A stretch of 64,000 nucleotides of DNA from Candidatus Sulfopaludibacter sp. SbA3 (GCA_945888325.1 CAMDAC010000010.1:22310-86309), one strand, 5' to 3'. Shown: positions 34,278-43,626, numbered from the stretch's first letter. A program made the numbers and translations. The notes: generated by a model from the sequence alone, not told the origin.

Positions 34278-35062
34278 GCCACCCCCCCTATCAGGAACTT
34301 TCCCGCTCTATCAAAGGCAAGACCGCGCTGATCACCGGCGCCGCCAGCGGCATGGGACGCGCGACCGCGCACCTGTTCGCGCGCGAAGGCGCCAATGTGG
34401 CCGTTACCGACCTCAAGCAGGCGAACGTCGATATCGTCGTCGAGGAGATCAAGGCGGCGGGCATCAAGCATGTCAAAGGCTGGGCGCTAGATGTCGGCGA
34501 CGGCGCGGCGATCAAGCGCGTGGTGGACGAGGCAGCCGCGCATTTCGGCGGGATGGACATTCTCGTGAATAATGCGGGCTTTGCGATTCCGGCGCAGGTC
34601 GGCGAGGAGAGCTATGAGGACAGCTGGGGGCCGAGCATCAACGTGATGCTGACCTCGCACCAGCGCGCGATCCGCGCGGCGCTCCCATACATGCGCAAGA
34701 ATGGCTGGGGGCGGATCGTCAATATTGCGTCCACGGAAGGTCTCGGCGCGACGCCGGGCAACTCGCCGTATGTGGCGGCCAAGCATGGCGTGATCGGCCT
34801 GACGCGCGGGCTCGCGGTGGACCTTGGCCGCGAGGGCATCACGGTGAACTGTATCTGCCCCGGCCCGATCACCACCGGCATCACGGCCGGCATTCCGGAC
34901 GAGCACAAGGAAATCTACGCCAAGCGCCGCGTGCCGCTGCGCCGGTACGGGATTCCGGAAGAGGTCGCCAACATGACGCTGTCGCTGGTGTTGCCGGCGG
35001 CGAGCTTTCTCAATGGCGCCCACATCCCGGTCGATGGCGGGATGAACATCAAGAACGCCTAG
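34274..35062 (+). CDS. SDR family oxidoreductase
   Basis: A 262-residue classical short-chain dehydrogenase. T-G-A-A-S-G-M-G (21-28) binds the cofactor, N-N-A-G follows strand 4, and the active site is S in N-I-A-S-T-E-G with Y-V-A-A-K. The C-terminal V-D-G-G-M is standard. It is translationally coupled to the thioesterase before it and probably reduces or oxidises a hydroxyacyl or steroid-like substrate. The stop shares the bases CTAG with the stop of the convergent GST gene. Confidence 0.93.
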   Translation: MSHPPYQELSRSIKGKTALITGAASGMGRATAHLFAREGANVAVTDLKQANVDIVVEEIKAAGIKHVKGWALDVGDGAAIKRVVDEAAAHFGGMDILVNNAGFAIPAQVGEESYEDSWGPSINVMLTSHQRAIRAALPYMRKNGWGRIVNIASTEGLGATPGNSPYVAAKHGVIGLTRGLAVDLGREGITVNCICPGPITTGITAGIPDEHKEIYAKRRVPLRRYGIPEEVANMTLSLVLPAASFLNGAHIPVDGGMNIKNA

Positions 35063-35673
35063 CCCGCGAACCCCCGCGCGGTCATCTCCGCGTGCCAGCG
35101 GCCGAGGTTCGGCAGCTCCTTGTGCGGCGCCCATTTCATCACGCGGCAGAAGCCGCAGGTGATGTAGAGGGTGATGTCGGCGATCGTGAACCGGTCGGCC
35201 GCGACGAAGGCGTGGTTCGCGAGGTGTTCGTTGAAACGCTCCGCCATCTTGCGCGCAGCCTTTTCGCTCTTGGCGGCGGTTTCCGGGCTTTGCGGCACTT
35301 CGAGCGGCGCCATGGCGGGATGAGCGTTGCGGAACCAGCCGGCGAACTGGATGAAGAACATCATCTCGACGCGGCGGTCCCACATCTCGATGAGGGCCTT
35401 TTCCTTCGGGTCCATGCCCATCAGGTTCGGCTCCGGGAAGATGCCTTCGAAATAAGTGCAGATGGCGCGGCTCTCGGTGATGTTGGTGCCATCGTCGAGC
35501 ACGAGCGCGGGCACCTGCGCATAGGGCGAGACGTCGCGGTAGCCGGGCTGCTTGTGCTCCTGCTTCATGATCGAGATTTCCTCGAGCTCGACGGCGTCCA
35601 GCTTGCCCTTGGCGCGCAGGAAATAGATCACGCGGTCGGGGTTCGGCGCGGCCGGGCTGTGATAGAGCTTCAT
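35059..35673 (-). CDS. Glutathione S-transferase family protein
   Basis: A 204-residue GST. The thioredoxin-like N-terminal domain starts M-K-L-Y-H-S-P-A-A-P-N-P and includes the cis-Pro glutathione-binding stretch V-P-A-L-V-L-D-D-G-T-N-I-T-E-S-R-A-I, where the E-S pair binds the gamma-Glu of glutathione. A helical C-terminal domain follows with F-T-I-A-D-I-T-L. It detoxifies electrophiles or acts in ring-cleavage pathways; the substrate is not assignable. It overlaps the SDR stop by 4 nt. Confidence 0.9.
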   Translation of the reverse strand: MKLYHSPAAPNPDRVIYFLRAKGKLDAVELEEISIMKQEHKQPGYRDVSPYAQVPALVLDDGTNITESRAICTYFEGIFPEPNLMGMDPKEKALIEMWDRRVEMMFFIQFAGWFRNAHPAMAPLEVPQSPETAAKSEKAARKMAERFNEHLANHAFVAADRFTIADITLYITCGFCRVMKWAPHKELPNLGRWHAEMTARGFAG

Positions 35674-35684
35674 CTGTGTCCTCC

Positions 35685-37712
35685 TCAGAATTTTTGTGTC
35701 AGGCCGAAGGTCGCGTTGAGCGGCTCTCCGGGAAAGTAACGCTCATTGCCGAAGGCGACATCGGCGCGGTCGGCATAGGCTTCATCCGTCAGGTTACGGA
35801 GGATCACCGATGCTTCCAGCGTGTCGGTGATGTTCCAGCCGGCGCGCGCGCCGAAGACGGTGTGGCCGGGATAGGTGACCGTGTTGGCCGGGTCGGTGAA
35901 ATACTCGCCGACATATTCCAGGGTCAGCGACAGCGCGAGCGCGTCCGTGGCCTGCCAGTCGATCCGCGTATCGCCGAGCCATTCCGGGGCGGTATCAATG
36001 GTGTTGCCGGAGGTGATCCGCTCCAGCGCGGCGACGACCGGGCGGTCGAAGGTATAGGTCTGGTCGCTCCAGGCGAGATTGCCGCCGAGGCTCAGACGGT
36101 CGTCGATGCGCAGGGTCGCGGCGGCTTCGATGCCGATATGGCGGGTGGAGCCATCAACGACATTGAGGCCATCGGAATCGCGGAAGAAGAAGTTCTCCTT
36201 GTCCATCCAGTAGGCGGCAATGTCGAAATCCAGATGGCCGAACAGCGCGTCGCCGCGCACGCCGGCTTCGAGACTATTCAGCGTTTCGGCTTTGATCTCG
36301 CCGGCAACCTGGCGGTTCTGCAGACGGTAGAGGTCTGAGACCTGCGGGGCGCGGGCGCCGCGCGCATAGTTGGCATAGAGACTATACCACTCGCGGTCCA
36401 AGACGAGGCCGAGCTTGGGCGTGACAAAGCTGAAATCGTCCGAGCGGTCTGCCGGCACATTGAAGCGGCCATTGATGCCGGCCGGCGAGCGGGTGTCGTA
36501 GCTATAATCGTGCGTCTCGCCGCGCAGGCCGGCGAGCAGGCGTAGATTGTCCGTGAGCTGCACATCCGCTTCGGTCCAGACCGCGAAAACTTGCGTCTCG
36601 ACGAGATAATCGTAGTGGACACCTTGAGGAAAGGCCGGGTTGGCGTTTGGATTTGGCTGGATTTCCTTGAGATAGCCGGACGCGAAATCGGTGTCGGCGC
36701 CGAAGCGCCAGCTGACGCGGCCAACGGGATCCAGATCGTAGCGCGCCATCAGGCCGCCGCCGGTGTGGGCGTTCTTCTCGACGCCGCCATAGGGCAGGAA
36801 ATGCTGCGAGAAGACCATGCCCTGGCTATGCAGGTTGGGCGTGAGGATCAGCTTGCCGGGACCGAGGCCGCGCTCGAGGCGCAGACCGGCGCGCGCCGAC
36901 CAGGCATCGCGGAAGGCTTCGGGGTTGGGGTTTGTTTCGGCGAGGTCGCGGTCCTCATAGGCGCGGGGGCCCTGGATGAAGCTGGCGGTTTCCTGGTTGA
37001 GGCTGGAGGCGGAGAGCCAGGTGGTGGCATCCCATTCGCCGAAGGATTGCTTTTTAAGCAGCGACATTTTCTGCTGCTCGCCGCCGGTGTCGTCGCGCCA
37101 ACCCTTGTCGTCCATGAGAGAGAGATTGAAGCGCGTGTCGTCGCCGAGATTGACGGAGGCGTCGCCCCGCCAGCGGCCGAGCGTGCCGTAGCTCGCGCGC
37201 AGGGACTGGTCACTTTCCGCGTCCGGCAGGATCACGTTGATCAGTCCGTGTACGGCGTTCGAGCCATACTTCGCACTGCCCGGCCCGCGGATGATTTCGA
37301 TGGCGTCGGCGATTTCCAGATGCGGCTCGATCAGGCTGTTGACGTTGCCGAAGGCGGGCGAACGGGTTGGCACGCCGTTCTCGAGAATGAGAAAACTTCC
37401 CTGCCCGGCCCCGCCGCTCAGTACTGGCGAGCGGATGGCGATCAGGTGCTCCTGCCCGGAATTCATCTGGATATTGACGCCCGGTGCCTGATTCAGGATT
37501 TCGGCGGGGCGGTCAGCGGCGGTGTTCGCGATCAACCCGGCGTCGATGACCGATTGCGCGCCGGGGTCCCGGTCCTTTCGGTCGCCCCAGACCTCGATCG
37601 GTCTGAGGCGCATGTCGGCGAGTTGAACAGGATCAGCGGGCTCGGTCTGGGCCAGCCCGGCCGGTGCCAATGCCGCAACGGCAACCCCTATCAATCCGTT
37701 GCGAAACGACAC
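35685..37712 (-). CDS. TonB-dependent outer membrane receptor
   Basis: A complete 675-residue receptor. Signal peptide residues 1-21 (ending G-L-A-Q). The plug domain contains R-P-A-E-I-L-N-Q-A-P-G-V-N and I-E-I-I-R-G-P-G-S-A-K-Y-G-S-N-A-V-H-G in two adjoining blocks. The barrel ends in F-G-L-T-Q-K-F with the C-terminal Phe needed for Bam insertion. Nothing nearby encodes TonB/ExbB or a siderophore enzyme, so cargo (metal chelate, cobalamin, sugar) is open. It ends 11 nt upstream of the GST gene, which follows on the same strand. Confidence 0.93.
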   Translation of the reverse strand: MSFRNGLIGVAVAALAPAGLAQTEPADPVQLADMRLRPIEVWGDRKDRDPGAQSVIDAGLIANTAADRPAEILNQAPGVNIQMNSGQEHLIAIRSPVLSGGAGQGSFLILENGVPTRSPAFGNVNSLIEPHLEIADAIEIIRGPGSAKYGSNAVHGLINVILPDAESDQSLRASYGTLGRWRGDASVNLGDDTRFNLSLMDDKGWRDDTGGEQQKMSLLKKQSFGEWDATTWLSASSLNQETASFIQGPRAYEDRDLAETNPNPEAFRDAWSARAGLRLERGLGPGKLILTPNLHSQGMVFSQHFLPYGGVEKNAHTGGGLMARYDLDPVGRVSWRFGADTDFASGYLKEIQPNPNANPAFPQGVHYDYLVETQVFAVWTEADVQLTDNLRLLAGLRGETHDYSYDTRSPAGINGRFNVPADRSDDFSFVTPKLGLVLDREWYSLYANYARGARAPQVSDLYRLQNRQVAGEIKAETLNSLEAGVRGDALFGHLDFDIAAYWMDKENFFFRDSDGLNVVDGSTRHIGIEAAATLRIDDRLSLGGNLAWSDQTYTFDRPVVAALERITSGNTIDTAPEWLGDTRIDWQATDALALSLTLEYVGEYFTDPANTVTYPGHTVFGARAGWNITDTLEASVILRNLTDEAYADRADVAFGNERYFPGEPLNATFGLTQKF

Positions 37713-37739
37713 GCGCGCACTCCTTCAAAGCGGCGCAAA

Positions 37740-38492
37740 TCAGACGAGCGCCCGCCAGAGGTTGTAGGCGCTGACGAGACAGATGGCGACCCCGACGATG
37801 ACCGTCAGGATCTGGCGCGGCACACGGCGGGCGGCCCATGCGGCAATTGGCGCCGCCACGACGCCGCCGATCAGCAGGGCCAGCGCCGCCTTGCCGAAAG
37901 TCGGCCCGAGCGCAATCAGGAAGGCGAGACTCGCGAAAACGGTGACGACGAATTCCGCGAGGTTGACCGTGCCGACCATGCGGCCCGGCTCGCCGCCGCG
38001 CGCGATCAGGTTTGACGTGACGACAGGTCCCCAACCGCCGCCGCCGATGGCATCGGCCATCCCGCCCGCGAAACCAAGGATGCGCACCCGGCCGATCTTG
38101 GGCGGGCTACCGTTCGGGCGCAGGCCTTTCCAGATGACGATGACACCCATCAGCAGAAGGTAGGCGGCGATAAACGGGCGGATGAAGCTGGTGTCGGCAT
38201 GGCTGATCAGGAAGGCGCCGATCACGGCGCCCGCCGAGCCGAAGAGCGCGAGGCGCCAGAAGACGTTCCAGTCCACGTTGCGCGCAATGGCGTGGGAGGT
38301 GCCGGAAGCCGCCGTGGTGAACACTTCCGCCGCATGCACGTTGGCACTGGCGAGCGCGGGCGGAATTCCCATCAACAGCATGGCCGTGGTCGAGATGACG
38401 CCGTAGGCCATGCCGAGGGCGCCGTCGACCATCTGGGCGAGGAAGCCGACGAGGATAAGCCAGAGGAAGAGTTCATCAATAACGAAAGGCAC
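37740..38492 (-). CDS. TauE/SafE family sulfite/anion exporter
   Basis: A 250-residue inner membrane protein with eight likely spans arranged as two repeats. Repeat landmarks are G-F-L-A-Q-M-V-D-G-A-L-G-M-A-Y-G near residue 17 and G-F-A-G-G-M-A-D-A-I-G-G-G-G-W-G-P near residue 140, the glycine-rich signatures of the family. Members export sulfite, sulfoacetate or similar organic anions. It precedes the TonB receptor by 27 nt on the same strand, so they may be co-transcribed. Confidence 0.9.
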   Translation of the reverse strand: MPFVIDELFLWLILVGFLAQMVDGALGMAYGVISTTAMLLMGIPPALASANVHAAEVFTTAASGTSHAIARNVDWNVFWRLALFGSAGAVIGAFLISHADTSFIRPFIAAYLLLMGVIVIWKGLRPNGSPPKIGRVRILGFAGGMADAIGGGGWGPVVTSNLIARGGEPGRMVGTVNLAEFVVTVFASLAFLIALGPTFGKAALALLIGGVVAAPIAAWAARRVPRQILTVIVGVAICLVSAYNLWRALV

Positions 38493-38599
38493 AACCGGTT
38501 TTCCGCCCAGAAACTGTAGCGCCGCTTGTCGCCAACTAAAGGACGACCCGCCACGCTGTTTTCCTCAAGCGTGCGGTAAGTCTATCTGACAAGTCGTGA

Positions 38600-39922
38600 T
38601 TAGGTTCCGGAGAACAGCTGGTACGGCAAGGCGCCCACAACGGCTGCCGAAAGGCAGGTCGCGAGGGTACCTGCCAGCAGCGTGTGCCAGGCGAGTTTCA
38701 GGAAATCGTCGCGCCGCTCGGGCTCCATGATCGAGAGGCCGCCGATCAGGATGCCGATCGATCCGAAGTTCGCGAAGCCGCAGATGGCGTGCGCGGTGAT
38801 CATCCGTGTACGGGGGTCCATGGCGTCCGCAGGTACGTTCGCCAGCTGGATGAAGGCGACGAACTCGGTCAGCACCGTCTTGACGCCCATCAGGCCGCCG
38901 GACTTCGAGGCTTCCTCCAGCGGCACGCCGACCATGTACATCAGCGGGGCGAAGATCCAGCCAAGGATACGTTCGATCGACAATGCCGAACCGGCAACAC
39001 CCGGCAGCGCCTTGAAGCCTTCATTGATCAGGTAGAGCAAGGCGAGCGCGGCGATCAGCATGGTCGCGATGTTGAACACGATCTTCAGGCCGTCGGTCGC
39101 GCCCGTGGAGAACGCATCCATGGTCGAGGCGTACTTGAAATCCGGCTGCTGGTTGTTGTCGCTGGTGACTTCGGATTCCGGGATCAGCGTCATCGCCACC
39201 GCCACGGCAGCGGGCGCTGCCATCATCGAGGCCACGAACAGCTGCGTGATCGGATTGGCGAGCTTGCCATCGAGCATGGTCGCGTAGACGACCATCACCG
39301 ATCCGGCGATCGTCGCGAAGCCAGCCGTCATCATGATCAGCAGTTCGGTGCGCGTCATGGTCTTGAGATACGGGCGCACGAGCAGCGGCGCTTCGGTCAT
39401 GCCCATGAACACGTTGGCGGACACGGCGAGCGAGGTTGGCCCGCTGATGCCCATGGTGCGGCGGAAGATCGCCGCGAACGCAGTGGTGATCCATTTCAGG
39501 ATGCCCCAGTGCCAGAGCATCGCGGAGAGCGCCGCGACGACGATGATCAGCGGCAGGATCTGGAAGAAGAAGGAGGGCGGCACCAGTCCTTCAGCGGTTG
39601 TGAACGGTGTGAAGGGCTGCGCGACGAGCGTGTTGTCGCCAACATATCCGAACACGAAGTTGGTGCCGTAGCGGGTCGCGTCGACCAGGGCCTTGATGAC
39701 CGGATTGTCGCCGCCTGCCACGCCGGCGTTGCCCATGCCGAGCAGTTGCGGAACGCCGAAGAACAACAGCGCAAAGCTGAATTGCAGGAACGTCGCGCCA
39801 AGGATGATCTTCCAAGGCAGCGCCTTGCGATTGGACGACAGTGCCCAACACAGGGCGTAGATCGCGAGGATCCCGATCAGCGCGCGGCCATTGTCCCAAC
39901 CCCACTCGTACTCTGCCGGCAT
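38600..39922 (-). CDS. CNT (NupC) family nucleoside transporter
   Basis: A 440-residue concentrative nucleoside transporter with around ten membrane segments. Family motifs include F-V-F-G-Y-V-G-D-N, T-A-L-S-A-M-L-W-H-W-type segment, G-M-T-E-A-P-L-L-V-R-P-Y, and E-F-V-A-F-I-Q-L with G-F-A-N-F-G-S-I-G-I at the C-terminal half. It takes up nucleosides with Na+ or H+. M-P-A-E-Y-E at 39922 was chosen because GGGAGGCG is placed upstream. No nucleoside-catabolic gene is next to it. Confidence 0.93.
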   Translation of the reverse strand: MPAEYEWGWDNGRALIGILAIYALCWALSSNRKALPWKIILGATFLQFSFALLFFGVPQLLGMGNAGVAGGDNPVIKALVDATRYGTNFVFGYVGDNTLVAQPFTPFTTAEGLVPPSFFFQILPLIIVVAALSAMLWHWGILKWITTAFAAIFRRTMGISGPTSLAVSANVFMGMTEAPLLVRPYLKTMTRTELLIMMTAGFATIAGSVMVVYATMLDGKLANPITQLFVASMMAAPAAVAVAMTLIPESEVTSDNNQQPDFKYASTMDAFSTGATDGLKIVFNIATMLIAALALLYLINEGFKALPGVAGSALSIERILGWIFAPLMYMVGVPLEEASKSGGLMGVKTVLTEFVAFIQLANVPADAMDPRTRMITAHAICGFANFGSIGILIGGLSIMEPERRDDFLKLAWHTLLAGTLATCLSAAVVGALPYQLFSGT

Positions 39923-40137
39923 GGTCAAACGCGCCTCCCTCAAGACTAGCACCCTTCAGCAGGCTTAGCGGCCACCTTGCGGGTTGGAAAGAAGGCAAAG
40001 GCAACCGGCTCGCCGCGTCATTCGCTTTGCGGCTGCATTGGGCAGCCATCGCCTAGCCCACCGGGCGAGTTGCGTTGACGCGGCAGGGTGATTGCCGGAC
40101 GCAACCTGTAACCGGCGGCAGAAGGACCTCCCCACGC

Positions 40138-41331
40138 ATGCCCAGACGCACGGCCTGCCTGATTGCGCTCTGCCTTGCTGCGTGCTCCGCGCAGACACCG
40201 GAGCTGCGTGTCATGCTGGCGGGCGACCCAGTGGTTCCCGCCACCGCGCCGGACCGCGACTGGTCTGTCGAGGCTGATCTTGCCGGCGAAGCGCGCGCAT
40301 TCTTCTTTGGACAGGCAGACCTTTATCTGGCGGGCGCCAGCCCGGCCTCGGATGGCAAGCTGGCAGACGTGCTGCGCGCCATGGGCCGCGATGATCTTGT
40401 CGATACAGTACCGGGTTCGGAAACGGTGAACGGGTGCCCGCAGCAATGGGTCGAGCCGATCGAGATGATCGCGCGCGCCGCCGCAGGCAGCCAGATCGTG
40501 ATTGTCGAAAGCGACCGGCACGCGGCCTCGCAAACCGCTTTCCTGAAAGACCTCGTCACCCGCCTCGCCTCGGACGGCTTCACGGCCTTTGCCGATGACG
40601 GCCTGACGCTGGGCCCCGGCGGCGCCGCGCATCCGGATGTGCTGCTGGTGTCGGAAGGGCTCGTCACGCGCGATCCCGGACACGGGCGCCTGATCCGCGA
40701 AGTGAAGCGCGGCGGCCTGCAGCTCGTGGATGCCGGTGTCTGGTGGACGAGTTCGCGCGAGCTGTCCTCGCTCAGCCCCGCCGAGCAGTCCGTTCGCCGC
40801 CAAGCCGCGCTCGCCGAACAGGTCAGCCGCCGCGTCTTCGCGAATGCGCCGCAGGCCCGCGTCATAGTTCATGTCGAGCGATCGGCGGATCCGTCCGCGA
40901 TGATCTCGTTGAAGGATACTGTCGCCGCGCAGACGGGCCGGACACCGCTCGTCGTGTCCCTGACCGCCTGCGCACCGGCAGATTCTGAACCGGCCTTTGT
41001 GCCGTCGCTTGGAGAGGGCGCCGCGCAAGGCGCGTCGGCCGACATGGTGTTTGCCATTCCGCGCGCTGCGATCAAGGACGGCCGGCTGACTTCGGGCCGC
41101 AGCGAAGGCGAAAACGTCGTCAGCGTACCACCTGCTCTGCTGGCGTCTGACCTTCCCGTCCTCATCGAGGCGCGCCGCGTGGGCGATCCGGATCTGGCCG
41201 TGCCGGAAGACCGTTTGATGTTGCTGCCGGGCGACCGGTTGCCGCTGATCCTGCCGCCGGGCGACTACCGGATCGAAGCCTGGACGCGGATCGGACCGGT
41301 CAGCGCGCCGGTGGCGGTCAGCGTCAGTTGA
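40138..41331 (+). CDS. Putative lipoprotein with distant ChaN/erythromycin-esterase-like layout
   Basis: A 397-residue exported protein; the lipobox L-A-A-C ends at Cys16. I do not firmly recognise it. The central part (I-V-I-V-E-S-D-R-H...L-V-T-R-L-A-S-D-G-F-T-A-F, then A-R-V-I-V-H-V) has the order seen in ChaN/TraB/erythromycin-esterase-like folds, which normally carry E-x-H-H and V-H-x-G-x-x-H; here several His are missing (V-H-V-E-R-S-A), so it may be inactive or differently specialised. The C-terminal domain (residues 325-397) is beta-rich. It diverges from the nucleoside transporter with a 215-nt gap. Confidence 0.6.
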   Translation: MPRRTACLIALCLAACSAQTPELRVMLAGDPVVPATAPDRDWSVEADLAGEARAFFFGQADLYLAGASPASDGKLADVLRAMGRDDLVDTVPGSETVNGCPQQWVEPIEMIARAAAGSQIVIVESDRHAASQTAFLKDLVTRLASDGFTAFADDGLTLGPGGAAHPDVLLVSEGLVTRDPGHGRLIREVKRGGLQLVDAGVWWTSSRELSSLSPAEQSVRRQAALAEQVSRRVFANAPQARVIVHVERSADPSAMISLKDTVAAQTGRTPLVVSLTACAPADSEPAFVPSLGEGAAQGASADMVFAIPRAAIKDGRLTSGRSEGENVVSVPPALLASDLPVLIEARRVGDPDLAVPEDRLMLLPGDRLPLILPPGDYRIEAWTRIGPVSAPVAVSVS

Positions 41332-41345
41332 GCCATTCTGCGCGT

Positions 41346-41374
41346 TTGACGCGCGCCGGAAGCAGGCTTAGGTT
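41346..41374 (+). promoter_or_regulatory. Possible promoter of the S10 carboxypeptidase gene
   Basis: TTGACG (41346-41351) is followed after 17 nt by TAGGTT (41369-41374), a weak -10 match. It lies 77 nt upstream of the peptidase ATG. The -35 hexamer is the same as in the better-supported promoters of this window. Confidence 0.3.
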
Positions 41375-41450
41375 TTGCCTTTATTATCAAACGTCTGGGC
41401 GCCGATGTTGACCGGCCCCGGCGGCGAACCTTGAAGGGTTGAGCGCAGAC

Positions 41451-43004
41451 ATGAAACTCCAGGCCTTGATCCTTGCACTGCTGCTCGCCTCGGCAGCGCC
41501 TGCCCTCGCCGAGCCCGCCGCCAGCAAGGCAGACGGCGGCAAGGCCGAAGCGGAGAAACCCGCAAAGCCGGTTCCGGAACCGGTGATGTTCAAGTCCACC
41601 CATACCGGCACGTTCGGCGGACAGAAGATCACCTACCGCGTGGAAGCGGGCGAAACCCATATCCGGAATGACGAGGGCGAGCCCGGCGCGAGCCTGTTCA
41701 CCATCTCCTACATCCGCGAAAACGTCAGCGGGCCCCGCCCCGTCTCGTTCGTGTTCAATGGCGGGCCGGGCTCGGCTTCGGTCTGGCTGCACATGGGCCT
41801 GCTCGGACCGAAGCGCGTGCAGGTGGCGAGCGATGCAGACGCCGATGACGGCGCGGCGCCTTACGTCCTGCGCGACAATCCGCTGTCGATCCTCGACGTG
41901 ACCGACCTCGTGTTCATCGACCCGGTCGGCACCGGCTACAGCCGCGCCGTCGGCAAGGGCGAAGACAAGGATTACTGGAGCGAAAAAGGCGATGGCAGCT
42001 CGATTGCGGAATTCATCCGTGTCTGGATCACCGACCACAAGCGCTGGAACGCGCCAAAATACCTGATCGGTGAAAGCTTCGGCACGACGCGGGCCGCCTA
42101 CCTCGCCAACCGGATGCTGACCGGCGATGTCGACATTGCGCTCAACGGGCTGGTGCTGATCTCGCAGGCGCTGGACTATGAAGGCTCGACCTCTGTCCAC
42201 GACAACGTCTATTCCTACATCACCTACCTGCCGAGCATGGCCGCAGCGGCGCAGTATCACGGCCGCGCCGGCGCCGGCGTGCCGCAGGACCAGTTCCTCG
42301 CCGAAGCGCGCGCCTTCGCCCGCGACGAGTATGGGCCAGCCCTTCTCAAGGGCGGGCAAATGTCGCCCGCAGAGCGCGCCACAATCCGGGACCGGCTTGC
42401 TTATTTTACAGGGCTCTCGCCCGCGTACATCGAGACTTCCGATCTCAAGATCCTGATGCCGCGCTTCCAGAAGGAATTACTGCGCGACAAGGGGGTGGCC
42501 CTCGGACGCCTCGACGGGCGCTATCTCGGCGACGAAGCCGACGATGTCGCGGAAACTCCGGAGGCGGACGTTGCAAGCTACGCAATCGGCTCGGCGTATT
42601 CGGCGCTGATGAACCAATACCTGTCCGCGGATCTCGGCGTGAAGATGGACCGGCCCTACATGCTGTCGAGCGAGGCGGCGTCGACGAACTGGAACTACCG
42701 CGACGTGCCCGAAGGCGAGTATTGGGAGCCGCACTACCTGAACGTCTCGGCCCAGCTGACCACCGCGATGCGCCAGAACACGGCGATGAAAGTCTGGGTC
42801 GCCAATGGCTATTTCGACATGATCACGCCCTTCTTCGATGCCGAGATCACCTTTGCCCGCTACGGCATCCCGCAGGAGCGCGTGGCGATGACCTACTACC
42901 AGGCCGGCCACATGATGTACCTCAATGAGCCCGCGCTGGACGCCCTCGCAGCGGACCTGCGCACCTTCTATGCGGGCAAGCTGGAAGACGCCCGGCCGGA
43001 GTAA
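41451..43004 (+). CDS. Serine carboxypeptidase (peptidase family S10), exported
   Basis: A 517-residue exported peptidase with signal peptide 1-20 (A-L-A at the cleavage site). The oxyanion region N-G-G-P-G-S-A-S-V-W is at 103-112, the nucleophile Ser209 in G-E-S-F-G, the Asp in N-G-Y-F-D-M-I-T-P and the His in A-G-H-M-M-Y. These are the S10 triad positions. Bacterial members release C-terminal residues from peptides in the periplasm. A hairpin terminator follows 11 nt after the stop. The frame upstream of 41451 would add only four residues before the signal peptide. Confidence 0.93.
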   Translation: MKLQALILALLLASAAPALAEPAASKADGGKAEAEKPAKPVPEPVMFKSTHTGTFGGQKITYRVEAGETHIRNDEGEPGASLFTISYIRENVSGPRPVSFVFNGGPGSASVWLHMGLLGPKRVQVASDADADDGAAPYVLRDNPLSILDVTDLVFIDPVGTGYSRAVGKGEDKDYWSEKGDGSSIAEFIRVWITDHKRWNAPKYLIGESFGTTRAAYLANRMLTGDVDIALNGLVLISQALDYEGSTSVHDNVYSYITYLPSMAAAAQYHGRAGAGVPQDQFLAEARAFARDEYGPALLKGGQMSPAERATIRDRLAYFTGLSPAYIETSDLKILMPRFQKELLRDKGVALGRLDGRYLGDEADDVAETPEADVASYAIGSAYSALMNQYLSADLGVKMDRPYMLSSEAASTNWNYRDVPEGEYWEPHYLNVSAQLTTAMRQNTAMKVWVANGYFDMITPFFDAEITFARYGIPQERVAMTYYQAGHMMYLNEPALDALAADLRTFYAGKLEDARPE

Positions 43005-43015
43005 CCCGCCAAAGA

Positions 43016-43045
43016 AAAACCCTCCGGCGGTGGCCGGAGGGTTTT
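43016..43045 (+). terminator. Bidirectional terminator between S10 peptidase and VOC genes
   Basis: AAAACCCTCCGGC (43016-43028) pairs perfectly with GCCGGAGGGTTTT (43033-43045), loop GGTG. Four T end the stem on the plus strand and four on the minus strand, so it can serve both convergent genes. Confidence 0.88.
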
Positions 43046-43067
43046 GCCGAAGGCTCGTTCGCCTGGC

Positions 43068-43436
43068 TTAGCCGAGCTTGCAGACGCAGATCTTGTTGCC
43101 GTCCGGATCGCGGAAATAGGCGCCGTAGAAAGTCGGCATCCGGTTGCCAGGCGCGCCTTCGTCGGCGGCGCCCATCGAGATCGCCTTGGCATACACCTTG
43201 TCGACGACTTCCTTGCTGGCGCAGGCAAGCGCCGGCATGACGCCGTTTCCGACCGTGGCGGCTTTCTGATCATAGGCGTCGCCGATACCGAGCATCGGCT
43301 GGCCTGGGCCAACGCCGTAGAATTGCAGGCGTTCGTTCGCGAAAAAGCGTTTCGCGCCCATTTCGCCAAGCACGGCGTCATAGAATGCGAGCGCCTTGTC
43401 CTTGTTGTTGGTTCCCAGAGTCACGTAGGCCAGCAT
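43068..43436 (-). CDS. VOC family protein
   Basis: A 122-residue VOC protein: M-L-A-Y-V-T-L-G-T-N-N at the start with the helix K-A-L-A-F-Y-D-A-V-L, and the end Y-F-R-D-P-D-G-N-K-I-C-V-C. The position of the usual metal-ligand Glu after D-P-D-G-N-K is occupied by Cys, which argues against a classical metal-dependent glyoxalase site (inference). Function unknown. Faces the S10 peptidase gene across a shared terminator. Confidence 0.82.
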   Translation of the reverse strand: MLAYVTLGTNNKDKALAFYDAVLGEMGAKRFFANERLQFYGVGPGQPMLGIGDAYDQKAATVGNGVMPALACASKEVVDKVYAKAISMGAADEGAPGNRMPTFYGAYFRDPDGNKICVCKLG

Positions 43437-43563
43437 GGTTTCCTCCCGAGTGCTGTTTCAGAACTGAGAAAATCATGCCGGATTAACCGTGGCAAGATTG
43501 ACCGAGGGATATGTCACGCGTCTTTGATCCCGGTTCGGGCGAGGTGACGCAGCGGACGTGCTT

Positions 43564-43581
43564 GACGTTGACGTGAACGTC
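43564..43581. promoter_or_regulatory. Operator-like inverted repeat upstream of the SDR gene
   Basis: GACGTT (43564-43569) and AACGTC (43576-43581) flank GACGTG. Overlapping TTGACG direct repeats occur at 43562 and 43568. It lies 46 nt upstream of the SDR start. A regulator-binding site is possible; no -10 hexamer at good spacing was found. Confidence 0.3.
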
Positions 43582-43626
43582 TGGTGTGACACCGCCCAAA
43601 TCATACAACCGTTTCAGGAGACCCCC

